From Strobilurus pachycystidiatus (Eukaryota; Basidiomycota; Agaricomycetes; Agaricales; Physalacriaceae), in assembly GCA_019915135.1 (NCBI GenBank), contig JAHLMK010000012.1, positions 620,001 to 684,000 of the forward strand: a DNA stretch of 64,000 nt, given 5' to 3'. How positions within the stretch are numbered: position 1 is the stretch's first letter; the number at the start of each line of letters is the position of its first letter. The position numbers and the translations under genes were made by a program. This document shows positions 11,286 to 22,654 of this stretch, piece by piece. Under the pieces are notes generated by a model. That model made no database searches, was not told the origin of the DNA, and saw nothing but the letters and a program-made list of their open reading frames with translations.

Positions 11286-12863
11286 CTATGCATTCACCTC
11301 GCGTATGAAAGTCAGCATGTGGCAAGTAATGTAGCCCTTTGCAAATCCAGCACCGGCGTACGCGAAGAGATACTGCCACTTCTTCTTGAAGGCGGCATAT
11401 GACTGAAGATCATTCAGGCCGGGGTAGTCCTTCGCCACCATCTCTTGCGTCAAGTTCTTCTCTAACCGTCTCCCCCACTCCCTGAGCGTTCGCGGATAAT
11501 GTGCAGCGTGGTTCTCGACGCCTTCGAGGTTGAAATAGGTGGAAGCAGCCTGGATCAGAGAAGCGGCTGAAGGCAGGCAAGAATTCGGCCACATGTACTT
11601 GCGCATGAAGTCTTCCGCCTGATAAGAAGAAAACCGCGATTCAGGGAATGTCGACGCGGATACCACGGCGGTGGCATGAAGGGGCTTCAGCGCGAAGGAG
11701 ACCAGCTCGAAGTATCGCGCATAATGTTGGGCGCCAACATGTTCCAGCATCTCCACCGATATGAACGCATCGAAAGCGTTCTTCCAGCAGGACGGGATGT
11801 CGCGATAGTCCATAAGATGGACTGTAATCTTGTCAGAGAGGCCAGCCGCCGCGATACGCTCATCTGCCAGCGTCTTCTGTTCAATCGATAACGTCAGAGT
11901 GTCAACAGTGCATCCAAAGGTTCCAGCAGCCTGTTTCGTCGGTATCAGTAAGGACAAGACATCGGTATTGACTAATTTGAATTGAATTACCTCGATCGCG
12001 AGGCCACCCCACCCGGAACCGAATTCCAGGATGCGGTCACCGGGCTTCACGCGCGCTTGCCGCAAAACGTGGTGTATTTTCCGTCGTTGAGCGGCCTCTA
12101 AGTCACCAGGAGTGGGGCCCATCTCAAGGTCGCCACGGACGCCACCTTCAGCATCAGCCCACAGTCCACATGAGTACATCATCTCCTTTGATAGGAAGGC
12201 CTTGAACAGTTCATTGGATTGATCGTAAGAAGCGATCACGTTAAGACGGGCGTTGGCTTTTGTTTGACCGAGATACGAGTTATAGAAACCTGAGACAGTT
12301 GACGTGACGCGCGTAATTGTGGATGACAACGTGTCTTCCATGCCGGCCTGGTTATCAAGCCAGAGCTACATGTGTTCTCTGTAAGGATTCTGCACAAATG
12401 AGCTAGCTGAGGCAAACTCACGTTCATAGCAGCGCGAAGATCAGGGACTTCAATATCCCCAATCATGTAAGCTTCGCTAACTGCGCTGGATTAGTATGCC
12501 CTCAAAAGGATCGACAGTTACGCGACATACATCCTAGATCGCCAGATCTGTACGGTACAACAGCCGATCAGAGAAGGGACAAGCAGGAGCGTGAGTTACT
12601 CACAGTAGAAGTCGCACCCAAAAGTTATCGTTGTTGACCGTGACGCGAACGTGATTTCCGCCAATTGTAGACGTGCCGTAGACATGAGAGCCCTCGCTGT
12701 CCTCGAGAATTAACTGCCCATTGGTAATTGCGCCACCAATGCCAGATAGTATCGATTGGCGTGCGAAGGCAGCGAACCATGACCGCGGAGAGGCCAATGA
12801 CAGAGAGGTCAGAGAGAACACGGCAGTCTTGGAGAAGAGAGGGAGTGATAGTTGTGTTGCCAT
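11286..12863 (-). CDS. Cyclopropane-fatty-acyl-phospholipid synthase-like methyltransferase
   Basis: SAM-dependent enzyme of the CFA synthase/mycolic acid cyclase family, predicted to transfer a methylene or methyl group from SAM to an unsaturated acyl chain of a phospholipid or sphingolipid. Five exons give 451 aa: 12863-12604, 12547-12531, 12480-12422, 12365-11991, 11930-11286. The SAM-binding loop reads ILEFGSGWGGLAIE; VEMLEHVG and the C-terminal YLFAYAGAGFAKGYI are also typical. Exon 2 is a 17-nt microexon required to build LLLSGDLGFSEAYMIGD, a conserved family block. Intron 4 (60 bp) has no stop and would keep frame if retained. ATG 12863 was preferred because an upstream ATG at 12936 is in another frame. 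A TATAAA lies about 60 bp upstream. Confidence 0.88.
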
Positions 12864-12920
12864 CGGAGGAAGGGGAACCAAGCTGAAAGCTGATGAAGCT
12901 GGATGGTGTTGCCTCGAGTA

Positions 12921-12930
12921 CCTTTATAGT
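12921..12930 (-). promoter_or_regulatory. TATA box of the CFA synthase-like gene
   Basis: The minus strand reads ACTATAAAGG about 60 bp upstream of the ATG at 12863, a reasonable fungal TATA distance given a short leader. Confidence 0.5.
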
Positions 12931-14872
12931 AGACATTCTTTCGGAGCGTATGTAAGTCTGAAGTCCGATGTCGATGCAGGGAAGCCATTATCACAGACTC
13001 AACCCTCCGAGACACCATCAGGGTCAGATTCGTGCAGCGAGGCAACCTACAGATCGGGAAGTGGATCGGTGAATAGACTAGTTGACAGAGGTTGACAGTC
13101 ACTTGCAAGTTCACCATCGCTTCTGGTGAAGTAAAAAGAGAACTCTTCGAAGCTCCGCCGATTTATGAGTCTTTCTTAGATAGACTTTTACTGGCAATGG
13201 TGCCTGCTGGCAGTGTTTCAACTTTCGGTCGTCGCGCTCGCAGCAAACAGCTTACCCATACAAGCAAAAACAAGCCTAGCCCCGGTATTGTATCTCCTTT
13301 GGATGGTTGGACCGTAATACCAGCCTTCTTTTCATAGTCGGGGTCAATTTGAGCATGGTCATAGCGCTGTCATAGCCTTGGGGTGAGGATATGGAATAGA
13401 TTCGTTGAGTTGCTCGAGGCTATTTAACGAAGATCGGAAAGCCTAACCTGGGCAGCGCCCCCTCGAGTCCTGTGAGCAAACGAGGAGCCGGCGCTCGACA
13501 GCACAGTAAGCCAGTAACACTGTCCACGGACAACATAGGACGAATATGTGAATGTCCGCCTCCGTGGAGATCACGCCCTTGTAAGTCCTACCCGAAGGCA
13601 TTACTTCGTTACTGGACGAGGGACTACCGCGCGTCTCACCCTGCTTCCGCGGGAGGGAATCCTGTGCGTTGGACTGATCCGAGTGGGCTCCCAGAACTGT
13701 ATGATGCGATTCAAACACCCTGAACACTCGGCCTAAGATCACCATCAGAATCGTGTCGAAAAAGCTCAATCAAGTACTAGACTTACCTCCTCCGTGGATC
13801 TTAGAGACACACATACTTTCGCATGATACAAGCGATCGGAGGTGGACCAACACCGAAGTACATGTAGTTGCAAATCCCTCGGATGAAGGAAACGTGCACA
13901 GGAATGATAGTGGACTTTGAGACATTTGTTGAGTCGGGACTATCATACAACAGAGCGCGACGTACCCAATGGACATATAATTGTAGAGCAGTCAGAGATT
14001 GCATCGAATACGTCTCGATGGTAAGTTACGAGCTCGTCGTCCGCCTCCTCACTGTGAAACGCTATGAGACCAGAGTAAGACCGAGAGGAGAGACAGTGGC
14101 AGACTACCGAGGTAAGTAGCATCGGATGTACCGTTATACAGTTTCTAGAATGCGTGATACACGGGAAAAGATATGCGGACTGCAGTAGCAGAGAACCATC
14201 CTGATACCGGCGGTCGTTGCGGCTATGAGTAGGTCCAGACGAGTTTCGACTTCGTGATTGAGCGATAGTATACCTGCAGGTACTGTCTGATGCAATTTCC
14301 TTTGGGGAGAAGGCGCGTATTGGCGCGCACGGGCTTTTTGGAGCGTTTGATGAACGCGATCGACATGAAGGAAGGAAAAAGAGCCGCGAAAGTTCTCACG
14401 CGAATATGTCGCAAGCCAACAATTACCCCGTGATGTTGTTCACATCAGCATTGCTCAATTGAAAACACATATCTGTGAAGACTCAAGGATGTGTTTATTG
14501 TATAGTTCGAGCTGTAACGCTTCCCGTAAGCCATCGCAGACACAATCCTTGACATAATGAGGGGGCGGACTCAGAAGAAGTTAATACCACACGGTACACA
14601 AAGACTGAGTGCCGCAGTACCTTGGATCTCATTGACACTTAAGCGAAGCCTAGGTCCTCTGACGGCAAGTGTTAGAACAGGACAATCTCCGGGAGTATCT
14701 GACCAACGACGTCTATCAACCAGTCTACCAAAGGTAGGAATCACGTCTTCACGTCGAGAGCACGAAATCGGATTAAGCTTCTCGCTTCCGGAAAGCTATA
14801 TACACACGAATAGTCGAACAGTATTGTATCCCCCCATATATTCCTTCGTCGCAGTGGCAGTGGTGTGGTGTG
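12931..14872. other. Long intergenic region, no gene seen
   Basis: Nearly 2 kb without a supportable coding region. Frames are short, overlap in opposite directions and have no splice logic. The left part is upstream sequence of the CFA synthase-like gene, the right part the 3' region of the PNUTS-like gene. Confidence 0.45.
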
Positions 14873-17800
14873 TCATGATGCATACTCGTGCGCAAAGTCA
14901 CATTGATCACCAAACTTGCATCTGTTTACGGCAAACAATCAGTCCTGCCGTTTCGCACAATAACGTTGATTTAATGCTCGCCTTCCTGCTTGAAAGAAAC
15001 TGCAAGGTTTTCTTTTACTAGTTCTATGCCCGCCGCCATCATATCCGCCTCGTCCTCGGCCGCGACCCCTGCCCCGGCCGCCCCCTCTGTAAGATTCTTC
15101 CGGGCCGGGACCGGGATATCCATATTCGGCGCCGGGATTGCCCCAACTGGGGTCCGGGACGGACCCATAGCCGTTGCTAATCATGCCCGGATTGGGATTC
15201 AACACCGGATTCAACTGTTGCAAGAGGGACTGGAGCTGCTCTGGCGGAATTGCAGACAAGGCTGCTGCTGCATTCGGATCCAACGGAGGTACCGGTACAT
15301 TATTATCACCCGCGACCCCACTCATCAGTGCCCCGACGAGACTCGCAGCAACATCTGGCGGCGGCATCGGAGGGTTCCAGAAGAATGGCTCGAGTTCAGG
15401 TCCGACGGTCATGGTCTGTACCTGGGCATCGACTTCACTGTCTGGTATGGTGTGCGAAGGTTCAGCAGGCGAAGTTGGAGTTTGGTTCAGAGAAAGATAC
15501 AATGCACCGAGTGCGGACTCTTCTCGTTGCTCTTGAGTCGCCTTTTCTTGGCTATCGCGTCCCCGCTCAAAGTCTTCGATGTCGATGGGGATGTCGATGG
15601 CTATCATACGTTCCCATCAGCGAAGTGAAACGAGGAAACATAGCGAATGCACTCACGTATCGCCTCGGTGAAATCGATGACCTCGTCAAAGTCCATGACC
15701 CGATGCAGCGCAGCGCCCTCGCCCTTCTCTAGAGCCCGAGCACCCCGAGTCGAATGCATGCCCTGGGAAAACAAAAGGTTGAGATATTAATGTACAGTAC
15801 AATACGCAGAATGAGGCAAAACAGCTGACTTCTACTTGGTCATCGTCGTAGACAGCCTTCTCGATGAACCGAACAGCCTCGAGGGACGCATCAGGCGCCC
15901 ATTGCACCGTCTTCCGCTTCTTCCTCGGTCGACCATCATCAACAGGGGTAGTCGAAGCAGCAGGCGGCGTGACCGTGGCCTCCTTCAGCTTCCCCATCGA
16001 CTTGAGCGCTTCCTGGAAGGGATCGATCGACGATGGGAGCGCGACGTTCATGTCCTCCTTCTTCACCACAGGCGCCTTCGTGAACTTTGGTAGCTTTTTC
16101 GGTTTCTTCTCCGAGAAGAAGGACGAATCGGATTTGGCGTCCTTTGCCGGCACTACCACCTTCTTCGTCGTCACCGTGGGCACCTTCGCAGGAGGAACCG
16201 CCTTCTTCGCTGATGCAGAACTCGAGGCGGGTTTCGTGGTTGGCGCTGCCTCCAGTTTCCGCTTCTTCGACTTGGGCTCTGGAGGACATGACAAATGTTA
16301 AATTTAGCCGCCCATTCAACTGACGTGACTCACCCTCTTCCTTTCCGTTCGAGGGGTCGAGCAGAGCCCGCCATCTTCGTTCGAGATTGAAAGCCATATC
16401 CTTGATCGCTGCAAGAGTGCGAAAAAACAACGATAAGTTAGAATTGTGTATATTAAACTCATGGGTCAAATAATGCGCGACCCCGATTGCTATTACTAGT
16501 ATGGGCCAAAAAGGCTTTCTTTTCGATCTCAGGGCGCACGAAGGCGCGCATGTCGAGAAACGCGACTCACCGGGCGATGGAGGATTCTTGGAGAGCTTAA
16601 CTACCAATTTACCGAGCTTTGAGGCTTTGAGGCTTTCGAGGTTCAACGGTAACCGATCCAGAATCTACATGCCAAGTCAGGATGTAACGTTTCCGACATG
16701 AGCCCGTACTGACATGAAGCAAAGGCATGATCGTGTCGACGAGGCCGTCGTCGTCGTTTGTCAACGGAGCTTTTACCCATTCCCGAGTAATATCCATGGC
16801 AGTTGGGTTCTCTGACCATGCGCGGAAATAGTGGTTCCCAGCAGTGTCGCGGATCTTGGTGAGAATCTCGAGACGCGTGGCGGCGTCCACATCCTGGGAT
16901 CCATAGTCGTCTATCAGCGAGACCAGGGTGCTCACAGCGCCGGCTCCCGTGAACGCGGATGAGAGGAGTAGAGGCTTAAGCTGGAACAACAGCTTTCGCC
17001 TGCGCTCCTCGGGGCTCGGGCCTTGAGGTGGTGGTGGCGGTGGAGGTGGTGGCTGCTGCTGCTGTGATTGTTGCTGCGGCGGGGGTTTTCCGTAGAAGTG
17101 TGATGGAACGATGCCCATCATCGGTCCGGGCGACGGCGCGTGTAGTGACTGAGGAGAAAGAGTTCCTTGGGATGCATGTGCTAATGACTGTGCTGCGATT
17201 TGTTGCGGAAATGAATATGCAGATAAATATGGATTGTTGCTGAGAGGCAAATGCTGTTGTTGCTGCTGGAGAGAAAAGAGACGTGATTGAGCGGAGGGTT
17301 GCGGCGGCTGTGGCTGTTGTTGCGGGGCGGAGCCGTATGAGGGTGTGGAGGGCGGGGGAGAGTAGTGTTGTATTCCGTTAGAGCCTGATCCATTGAGTGT
17401 TAGTGCGGGGCTGCAAAGCAAAAGGACGACAGTCAGAATGCAAGAAAGATGGCTGATCTACACTGATCACGTACTCGATGATTGGCGGTGAGTGGTGCTG
17501 GGGCGGTGGTGAATGCTGGGTGATGCGCTGCTGCTGCTGCTGCGCGGACTGTGCGGGCCCGGCGGACGATGAGGGACCGGTGCTGGTCGCCCCATTCAGG
17601 CTCGAGTAGGAGGACAAGGGAACGTGATTGGGCGTAGACCACGCTGCGCCGTACGGAATCGTGTTGTACGGCCCGGAGCTGCTGTTCGTCAGATACTGGG
17701 CGTACTGCGCATAGAACTGTGAGGGCGACTGTTGTCCATTTGTGGCTGGCGGCGTCGGCGTCGGCGTTGTGGCTGTGCGAAGAGTGTGAGCAAGCGTGAT

Positions 17801-18070
17801 AAGTCCGAGGACGATGCGGTCCACGTCGGGCAGCCACGCACCTTCGAGATCGCCCAGTAGCTGCTCTAGCGTCATGTTCGATATTGTCTCGGCCGTCGGC
17901 GACGAGGGCGCCGCGGGGCCAGCAGAGCCTGTGCGACCTGTTTCCTTGGCGGCCCAGTGTTCGAGCGAGGACGACGGACGTGGGTCGGGCCTGCTTGGTT
18001 GCGACATATCGTTCATTATCGATGTCTGCGGCGCCGGCGCGGGCCATTGGTGGTAATTGTACGAGTCCAT
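14873..18070 (-). CDS. PNUTS-like PP1 regulatory protein with TFIIS-N domain and CCCH zinc finger
   Basis: Eight exons close to 894 aa: 18070-17475, 17410-16714, 16664-16571, 16408-16334, 16278-15830, 15762-15657, 15600-14982, 14921-14873. Features in order: a Pro/Gln/Ser-rich disordered N-terminus; a TFIIS N-terminal (LW) helical bundle around residues 340-490 (ILDRLPLNLESLKASKLGKL, NLERRWRALL); a Lys-rich linker; a PP1-docking RVxF-type motif KTVQW near residue 610, preceded by RKKR as in animal PNUTS; a Pro/Gly region ending in RG repeats; and a C-terminal CCCH finger (CSFFQAGRCKFGDQCDFAH). The finger appears only if the last intron is spliced as a GC-AG intron (14981-14922). PNUTS targets PP1 to RNA polymerase II in termination and 3' processing. 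The gene is divergent from the HMG-box gene, 401 bp apart. Confidence 0.86.
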
Positions 18071-18471
18071 GGGCAGACTTTTTTCTGTAGACAACTTTCT
18101 ATACCACGTCTTATGCGAGGGCGGACTACGACGGCTTAGGCAGAGAAAAGGGGTGGCAACCACGCTGCTCGCTGTCGACTACGACGAAGACAGGGCCTTT
18201 CTCGCCGTCCAGCGCGTCTGTGCAATTCCTTTGAGGCTGTTAGTCGTCGGCGTTGCACGCCTTGGGAAAGGCCACCTTTGAGGCCCCGCTTGAAACTCCC
18301 ACGCTTACGTAATTACCCGGTGCCGAGCAGCCGTGTGCTTACACCTGTTTGGTGGCAGTAAGAAAAACTGTTGACTGTTTTGCTTGCCTGCCTTCAAAAT
18401 TGTTGAAAGGCCCCTTCCTCTGCTCCCATCACCAACCGGTTCGCCTGTCGTCCGCCCACTTTTCCCCACAC
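18071..18471. promoter_or_regulatory. Shared divergent promoter region
   Basis: The 401 bp between the PNUTS-like ATG (-) and the HMG-box ATG (+) must contain both promoters. No clear TATA box is visible. Confidence 0.4.
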
Positions 18472-19361
18472 ATGGCGCTCACCGACGCCCAAACCGCCCG
18501 CGCCGAGGTATGTCCCGCTCTCTGACACGCTTTGCCCGCCCCGCCGACCGCGTTTTGTCTCAGATGTTCGACGCCCTCGATGCGTTCGTCGTCGCCTTCA
18601 AAAACTACGCGACGAGCTCCGACGACTTCTCCGCCGCGAACGGGACCAAGTCCGGCAAGGGCAAGGCCGCCGTCGACGAGGTCACCGGCAAGCGCAAGCG
18701 CGTCGTTAAAGCTAAGGATCCCAATCAGCCTAAGCGGCCCGCGTCCAGCTTCCTCATCTACCAAATCGAAAAGCGCCAGGAGCTCAAACGCGACTACCCT
18801 GCGCTCGGTCACCCCGAACTGACCAAGCTCATCAGTGAGACTTGGAACAAAATGTCAGACTTGGAGAAGAAGGTATGTCTGTCTGACGACTCGGATTATG
18901 TATCCCTCATCCCATCTCCCAATAGCCCTACGTCGAAAGGCACGCCGCAGCAGACGTGACATACAAGGAAAACATGAAGAGCTACAAAGCCACACTGGAA
19001 GACCCCAACGGCGAAGTCGTATCTCCACCTCCGGTATGTCTCGCATTGTGGCGTCCGACGCGTCCTTTCTCATGAACTTTCAACGTTTCAGGAGAAACCC
19101 GCGAAGAAGGTGGCTGCCAAGGAGAAGGAGGTAGCCAAGCCCAAGAAGGCCGAGAAATCCAAGGAGGTCGTGTCCGAGTCTGAAGACGATGAAGACGAGG
19201 ATGCTGCATCGTCGCCGGAGACTGCACAGGTCGCGAAGGATACCGAGCAGACCTCTGACTCTTCAGACGCCGAGTCCAGTGAAACGGAAGAAGAAGAGAG
19301 CGCACCTCCACCCAAAAAGGCCAAGGCAGCTCCGAAGGTGCAGCCCAAGAAAAAGAAGTAG
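18472..19361 (+). CDS. HMG-box chromatin protein
   Basis: Non-sequence-specific DNA-bending protein, probably an abundant nuclear architectural factor. Four exons (18472-18507, 18564-18872, 18926-19033, 19092-19361) give 240 aa. A single HMG box spans residues ~66-138, opening with DPNQPKRPASSFLIY and containing the conserved ISETWNKMSDLEKK; intron 2 falls directly after this block and exon 3 resumes with PYVERHAAADVTYKENMKSY. The C-terminus alternates Lys-rich and long Asp/Glu/Ser-rich acidic stretches, then ends in a run of lysines. A helical N-terminal segment of about 30 residues precedes the box, as in basidiomycete HMG proteins. It could act like Nhp6 or HMGB. Confidence 0.88.
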
Positions 19362-19627
19362 AAAGCCGATTCAACTTGCTCGATTCATTCATTGTGCTAT
19401 TATCTCTAGGACACTCGTATTCCTTATTTGTATGATTTTCTAATCTTGATGTCTGTAGCCTTTGAAATCATGCTAATGTTGCCCGCCATAGTATCATCAT
19501 GACGGAACCACAGCCCTTTCGCGCCGGATATGAGCGGATATGCGACGGAGTTAGTCTTACGCAACGCTCGGTGCCAGTCGGTGCTGCAGGGCACAGCATT
19601 TGATTCACGGCTCCGTGCCGGCCACGC

Positions 19628-19636
19628 TTTATAAGT
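19628..19636 (+). promoter_or_regulatory. TATA-like box of the WW-domain gene
   Basis: ctttataag lies about 45-50 bp upstream of the ATG at 19680. The close spacing implies a short leader. Confidence 0.4.
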
Positions 19637-19679
19637 TGCTCCCAACGGCCGACACTGACAGCTTTCTTCTCTCTCTTCC

Positions 19680-20632
19680 ATGAACCAACCACCAGCATAC
19701 GGCGAGCAGCCACCCGTAAATCCCGATTCCAGGCCACTCCCGCCTGGATGGGTCACACAGTACGATTCGAAGTACGCCCCAATTCCTGCCTTATCGATCA
19801 AACTAATAACCAAACGCAAATCAGTTACAAGACATGGTAAGCTGCCTGCGATCCTTATCCTACAATCCGACCAACGCTATACTAGGTTCTACGTAAACAC
19901 GCAAGCGAATCCGCCAACGCCGACGTGGACACACCCCCTGGGCCCGCCTCCGCCCTCCGGATTCGCACCGCCCTCCGGGCCGCCTCCGCCTGAGAACCGT
20001 GGATACGGCGGCCAGGGTGGCTATGGCGGCGGCGGATACAACAGCAGTCCGCCTCCGCCTCAACAGGGCGGCTACGGTGGCGGCGCCTACAGTCCCGGAT
20101 ACAACCAAGGCCCGCCTCCGCCTCAGGGCGGCTACGGCTACAACCAGCCTCCTCCCCAGCCATACGGCGGCGGTGGGTACCCTCAGCAGCAGCAGCAGGG
20201 TGGTAGTGGGAAGGGTGCGCATGCAATTGCATCTCGTGATACGCCCTGTATTCTGATTTGGAACCATAATTGTAGGCCTCGGAGGAATGCTCGGAGGTCT
20301 GATGGGAAAGAACAGCAATAATGGCGGTGGCGGCGGGTATGGCGGCGGATATGGTGGAGGGTATGGCGGTGGTGGGTATCAGCAGCAGCCGGTGTATCAA
20401 CAACAACAGCCGAAGAAGTCTGGAGGGATTGGGATGGGAGGTGCACTCGCTATCGGTGGCGGTGCTCTTCTGGGAGGCATGCTACTTGAGGACATGATTG
20501 ATGACCATGAGCAGGATGCGTACCGAGACGGTGAGTATCTTGTGCATTTACTGCCTAGCCTCTCTAACGTGCTTGTCTCCAGGATTCCAAGACGGTGCTG
20601 ACGGAGATTTCGGTGGTGACGGTGATTTCTGA
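19680..20632 (+). CDS. WW-domain, glycine/proline-rich protein
   Basis: Five exons (19680-19771, 19825-19836, 19886-20214, 20276-20530, 20583-20632) give 245 aa. Exon 2 is a 12-nt microexon; with it the N-terminus forms a WW domain (LPPGWVTQYDSNYKTWFYVN, then TWTHP) with both signature tryptophans and the closing Pro. WW domains bind Pro-rich ligands. After it come PPPP runs, repeated GYGG/GGGY and Gln tracts, then a hydrophobic Gly-rich block (IGMGGALAIGGGALLGGML), an acidic patch and a short Gly/Asp end. This layout recalls glycine-rich WW proteins with a short helical hairpin seen in fungi. Membrane association through the Gly-rich block is possible but not shown. Confidence 0.82.
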
Positions 20633-21121
20633 TTAAATATTCTTCTCACTCAACGGCTGTTTCCCTCCTCTCTCTCTTTCTCTCATATATACATATGTCT
20701 GTCTGTACTTACTTACTTACACTTGTGGAATTTGTATCATTGACATCTTGTTCACTCCTTCGGATCTCAACATGGCATTAGTGGTCGGTAAGTCACTCTG
20801 TGCCGCTTGTATTGATTCGGGCTAATTGGGTCCTTGTTCTCAAGTGGTCCATGGTTGATACCTTCCATTGTCGGCGCACTTCGACGTGTTTTGCCCTCAT
20901 GCCGCGACTGAATTGTGTGGCCAGCTGAGTTACTGTGTACGTGTTTCCATCCTAGTACATTTCCGTCTAGTGGGTGCTGGGTGGGTGGTCACCGCTGTGG
21001 TGAAGGCGCCTAATTGTCTTCATTCTGATACAGTTGCCCTTTTTCAGAACAATAGCAGTCCCTGCCATGGTGACCTTATTCTCTTTTCTCGACAATAGGG
21101 ATCACTGTTACCACGGGTTAA
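20633..21121. other. Intergenic, no gene seen
   Basis: The first 80 bp carry pyrimidine-rich and short TC/TA tracts downstream of the WW gene. The remainder is upstream of the next gene. Short frames here are unsupported. Confidence 0.45.
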
Positions 21122-21132
21122 GCCTTATATAT
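21122..21132 (+). promoter_or_regulatory. TATA box of the DUF6535-like gene
   Basis: cttatatattt lies about 50 bp upstream of the ATG at 21179. Confidence 0.5.
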
Positions 21133-21178
21133 TTCGTTCCCCGTACGAGCCACAAATCATTATTTCCTTCCATCCGCG

Positions 21179-22442
21179 ATGGCTGCTCCCTCCATTTCCA
21201 AACCAGATTGCGACTCGGATTGGGTCGACGAACCCATTTCCAACTACCGTCGAGGCAAGAGAAGGCTTCTTGGCTTCGGTTCCGCCTCTGTCGAGTACAG
21301 TGAGAAGGGTGAGATTCTCAATTCATCACGTCTATTACATGCTTGCTGATGAACACACAGCAGAACGCACTTACGACTACGAGGAGAAGTATGCTCCCGA
21401 CGAAGAGTACAAGGAGATGGGTCCCAGTGCCCGTGTCTGGAAAGTCTACCTCGACGAAAGCAAGCGGATCGACGAGGAACGCGTCGAAGAATGGCGCGAC
21501 ATCCTCGACGTCGTCCTGGTCTTGGTAGGTTATAAGTTAATGTGGCGCCCATCACCGAAATACTCACCAACCACTTTCCAGTCTGCAATCTTCACCTGGA
21601 TCGTCGCGGTCTTCGTCTCGCGCACATTCCAGTCCCTCCGCATCAACTACCGCGAGGTCATGACCATCCTCCTCGGCGAGCTCCTCGAGATCAACCGCGC
21701 CATCGCCGACGGAAACTCCGTCGACGACATCGCGCGCAGCGTGACAGACTTTACCGCGCGCCAGGCCGACTTGTGGGTCAACGGCCTCTGGTTCACCAGC
21801 TTTGCGCTTAGCCTCCTCATCGCCATCGTTGCCATGCTTGCTAAACAGTGGCTGCGCGAGTACACGTCCTACACCTCCGGCGACGCTCGCGATTGCGCGA
21901 GGATCCGCCAGTACCGCTCCATGGCGCTGGAGAAGTGGCGCGTACCTCAGATCATCGGGGCTCTCCCTATCCTTATGCACTTCACGCTGGCGTTGTTCTA
22001 TGTGGGGCTGTTCATTTTCCTGTATGGCTTCAGTACACCGATGGCAGCTACCTTTGCGAGTTTGTCGGCTGCGATGCTCATATTCTACGTTACCACCACT
22101 ATGCTCCCGCTCGTCTACTCCAACTGCCCTTACAAGACGACGGTGGCCTGCTATACATCCGACGCTCTCACTTTCTTCCGGGGCCTCTACCATCGTAATG
22201 AGGAAACCCAAACCCCGAAGTCTGTCATCGATACTCCCGAGCGCAAGAACATCGCAGAGGAGGCGGATGATATCGACCTCCGAGCCTTGACGTGGCTGCA
22301 CAAGACTACAGAGAACCCTTCCGTTCGCAACCTCATCACCGAGGTTTTCAAGGCGCAGCGAGTGGCTCCGCAGACAAATGCACAAGGGGAAGACCCTTTG
22401 GTCTCTATCTCAGAAGAAGAAGAAGAGCCCCCCTTGCTCTGA
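21179..22442 (+). CDS. DUF6535-like multi-pass membrane protein
   Basis: Three exons (21179-21308, 21361-21524, 21582-22442) give 384 aa. A soluble N-terminus ending near EEWRDILDVVLVL leads into four hydrophobic helices: SAIFTWIVAVFVSR, FTSFALSLLIAIVAMLAKQW, IIGALPILMHFTLALFYVGL, and a Ser/Ala/Thr-rich helix ending LPLVYSNCPY. KQWLREY after helix 2 is a hallmark I associate with DUF6535 proteins, a large uncharacterised family of Agaricomycetes. The tail is acidic. Intron 2 lies inside the first membrane segment. The molecular role is unknown; the family often occurs in many copies per genome, but only one is seen here. Confidence 0.83.
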
Positions 22443-22654
22443 TATCAAATAAGTATCTTTCACCGCAGTTTTTTCCTCATCTCCCCTCATTCTACATGTT
22501 ATTTTCAACACGGTTGGACCTATAGTAGCCTACATACTGTACGAATCGGTAATGTGCCTGGCTATGATAAAATCCAAGTCATCATCAACGCATGCCAGTG
22601 GGTTAGGAGCTCTGAGAACGACGAAAGAATTCGACCTCGGACACGTACCCTGAG

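Noticed and set aside
15939..16646. A 235-codon minus-strand frame through PNUTS-like introns
   Set aside because: It reads through a 162-bp intron and then runs in the wrong frame of the next exons; the spliced model gives the conserved TFIIS-N domain instead.
21564..22385. A 273-codon minus-strand frame in the DUF6535-like gene
   Set aside because: Antisense to a four-helix membrane protein; composition and lack of motifs mark it as a shadow.
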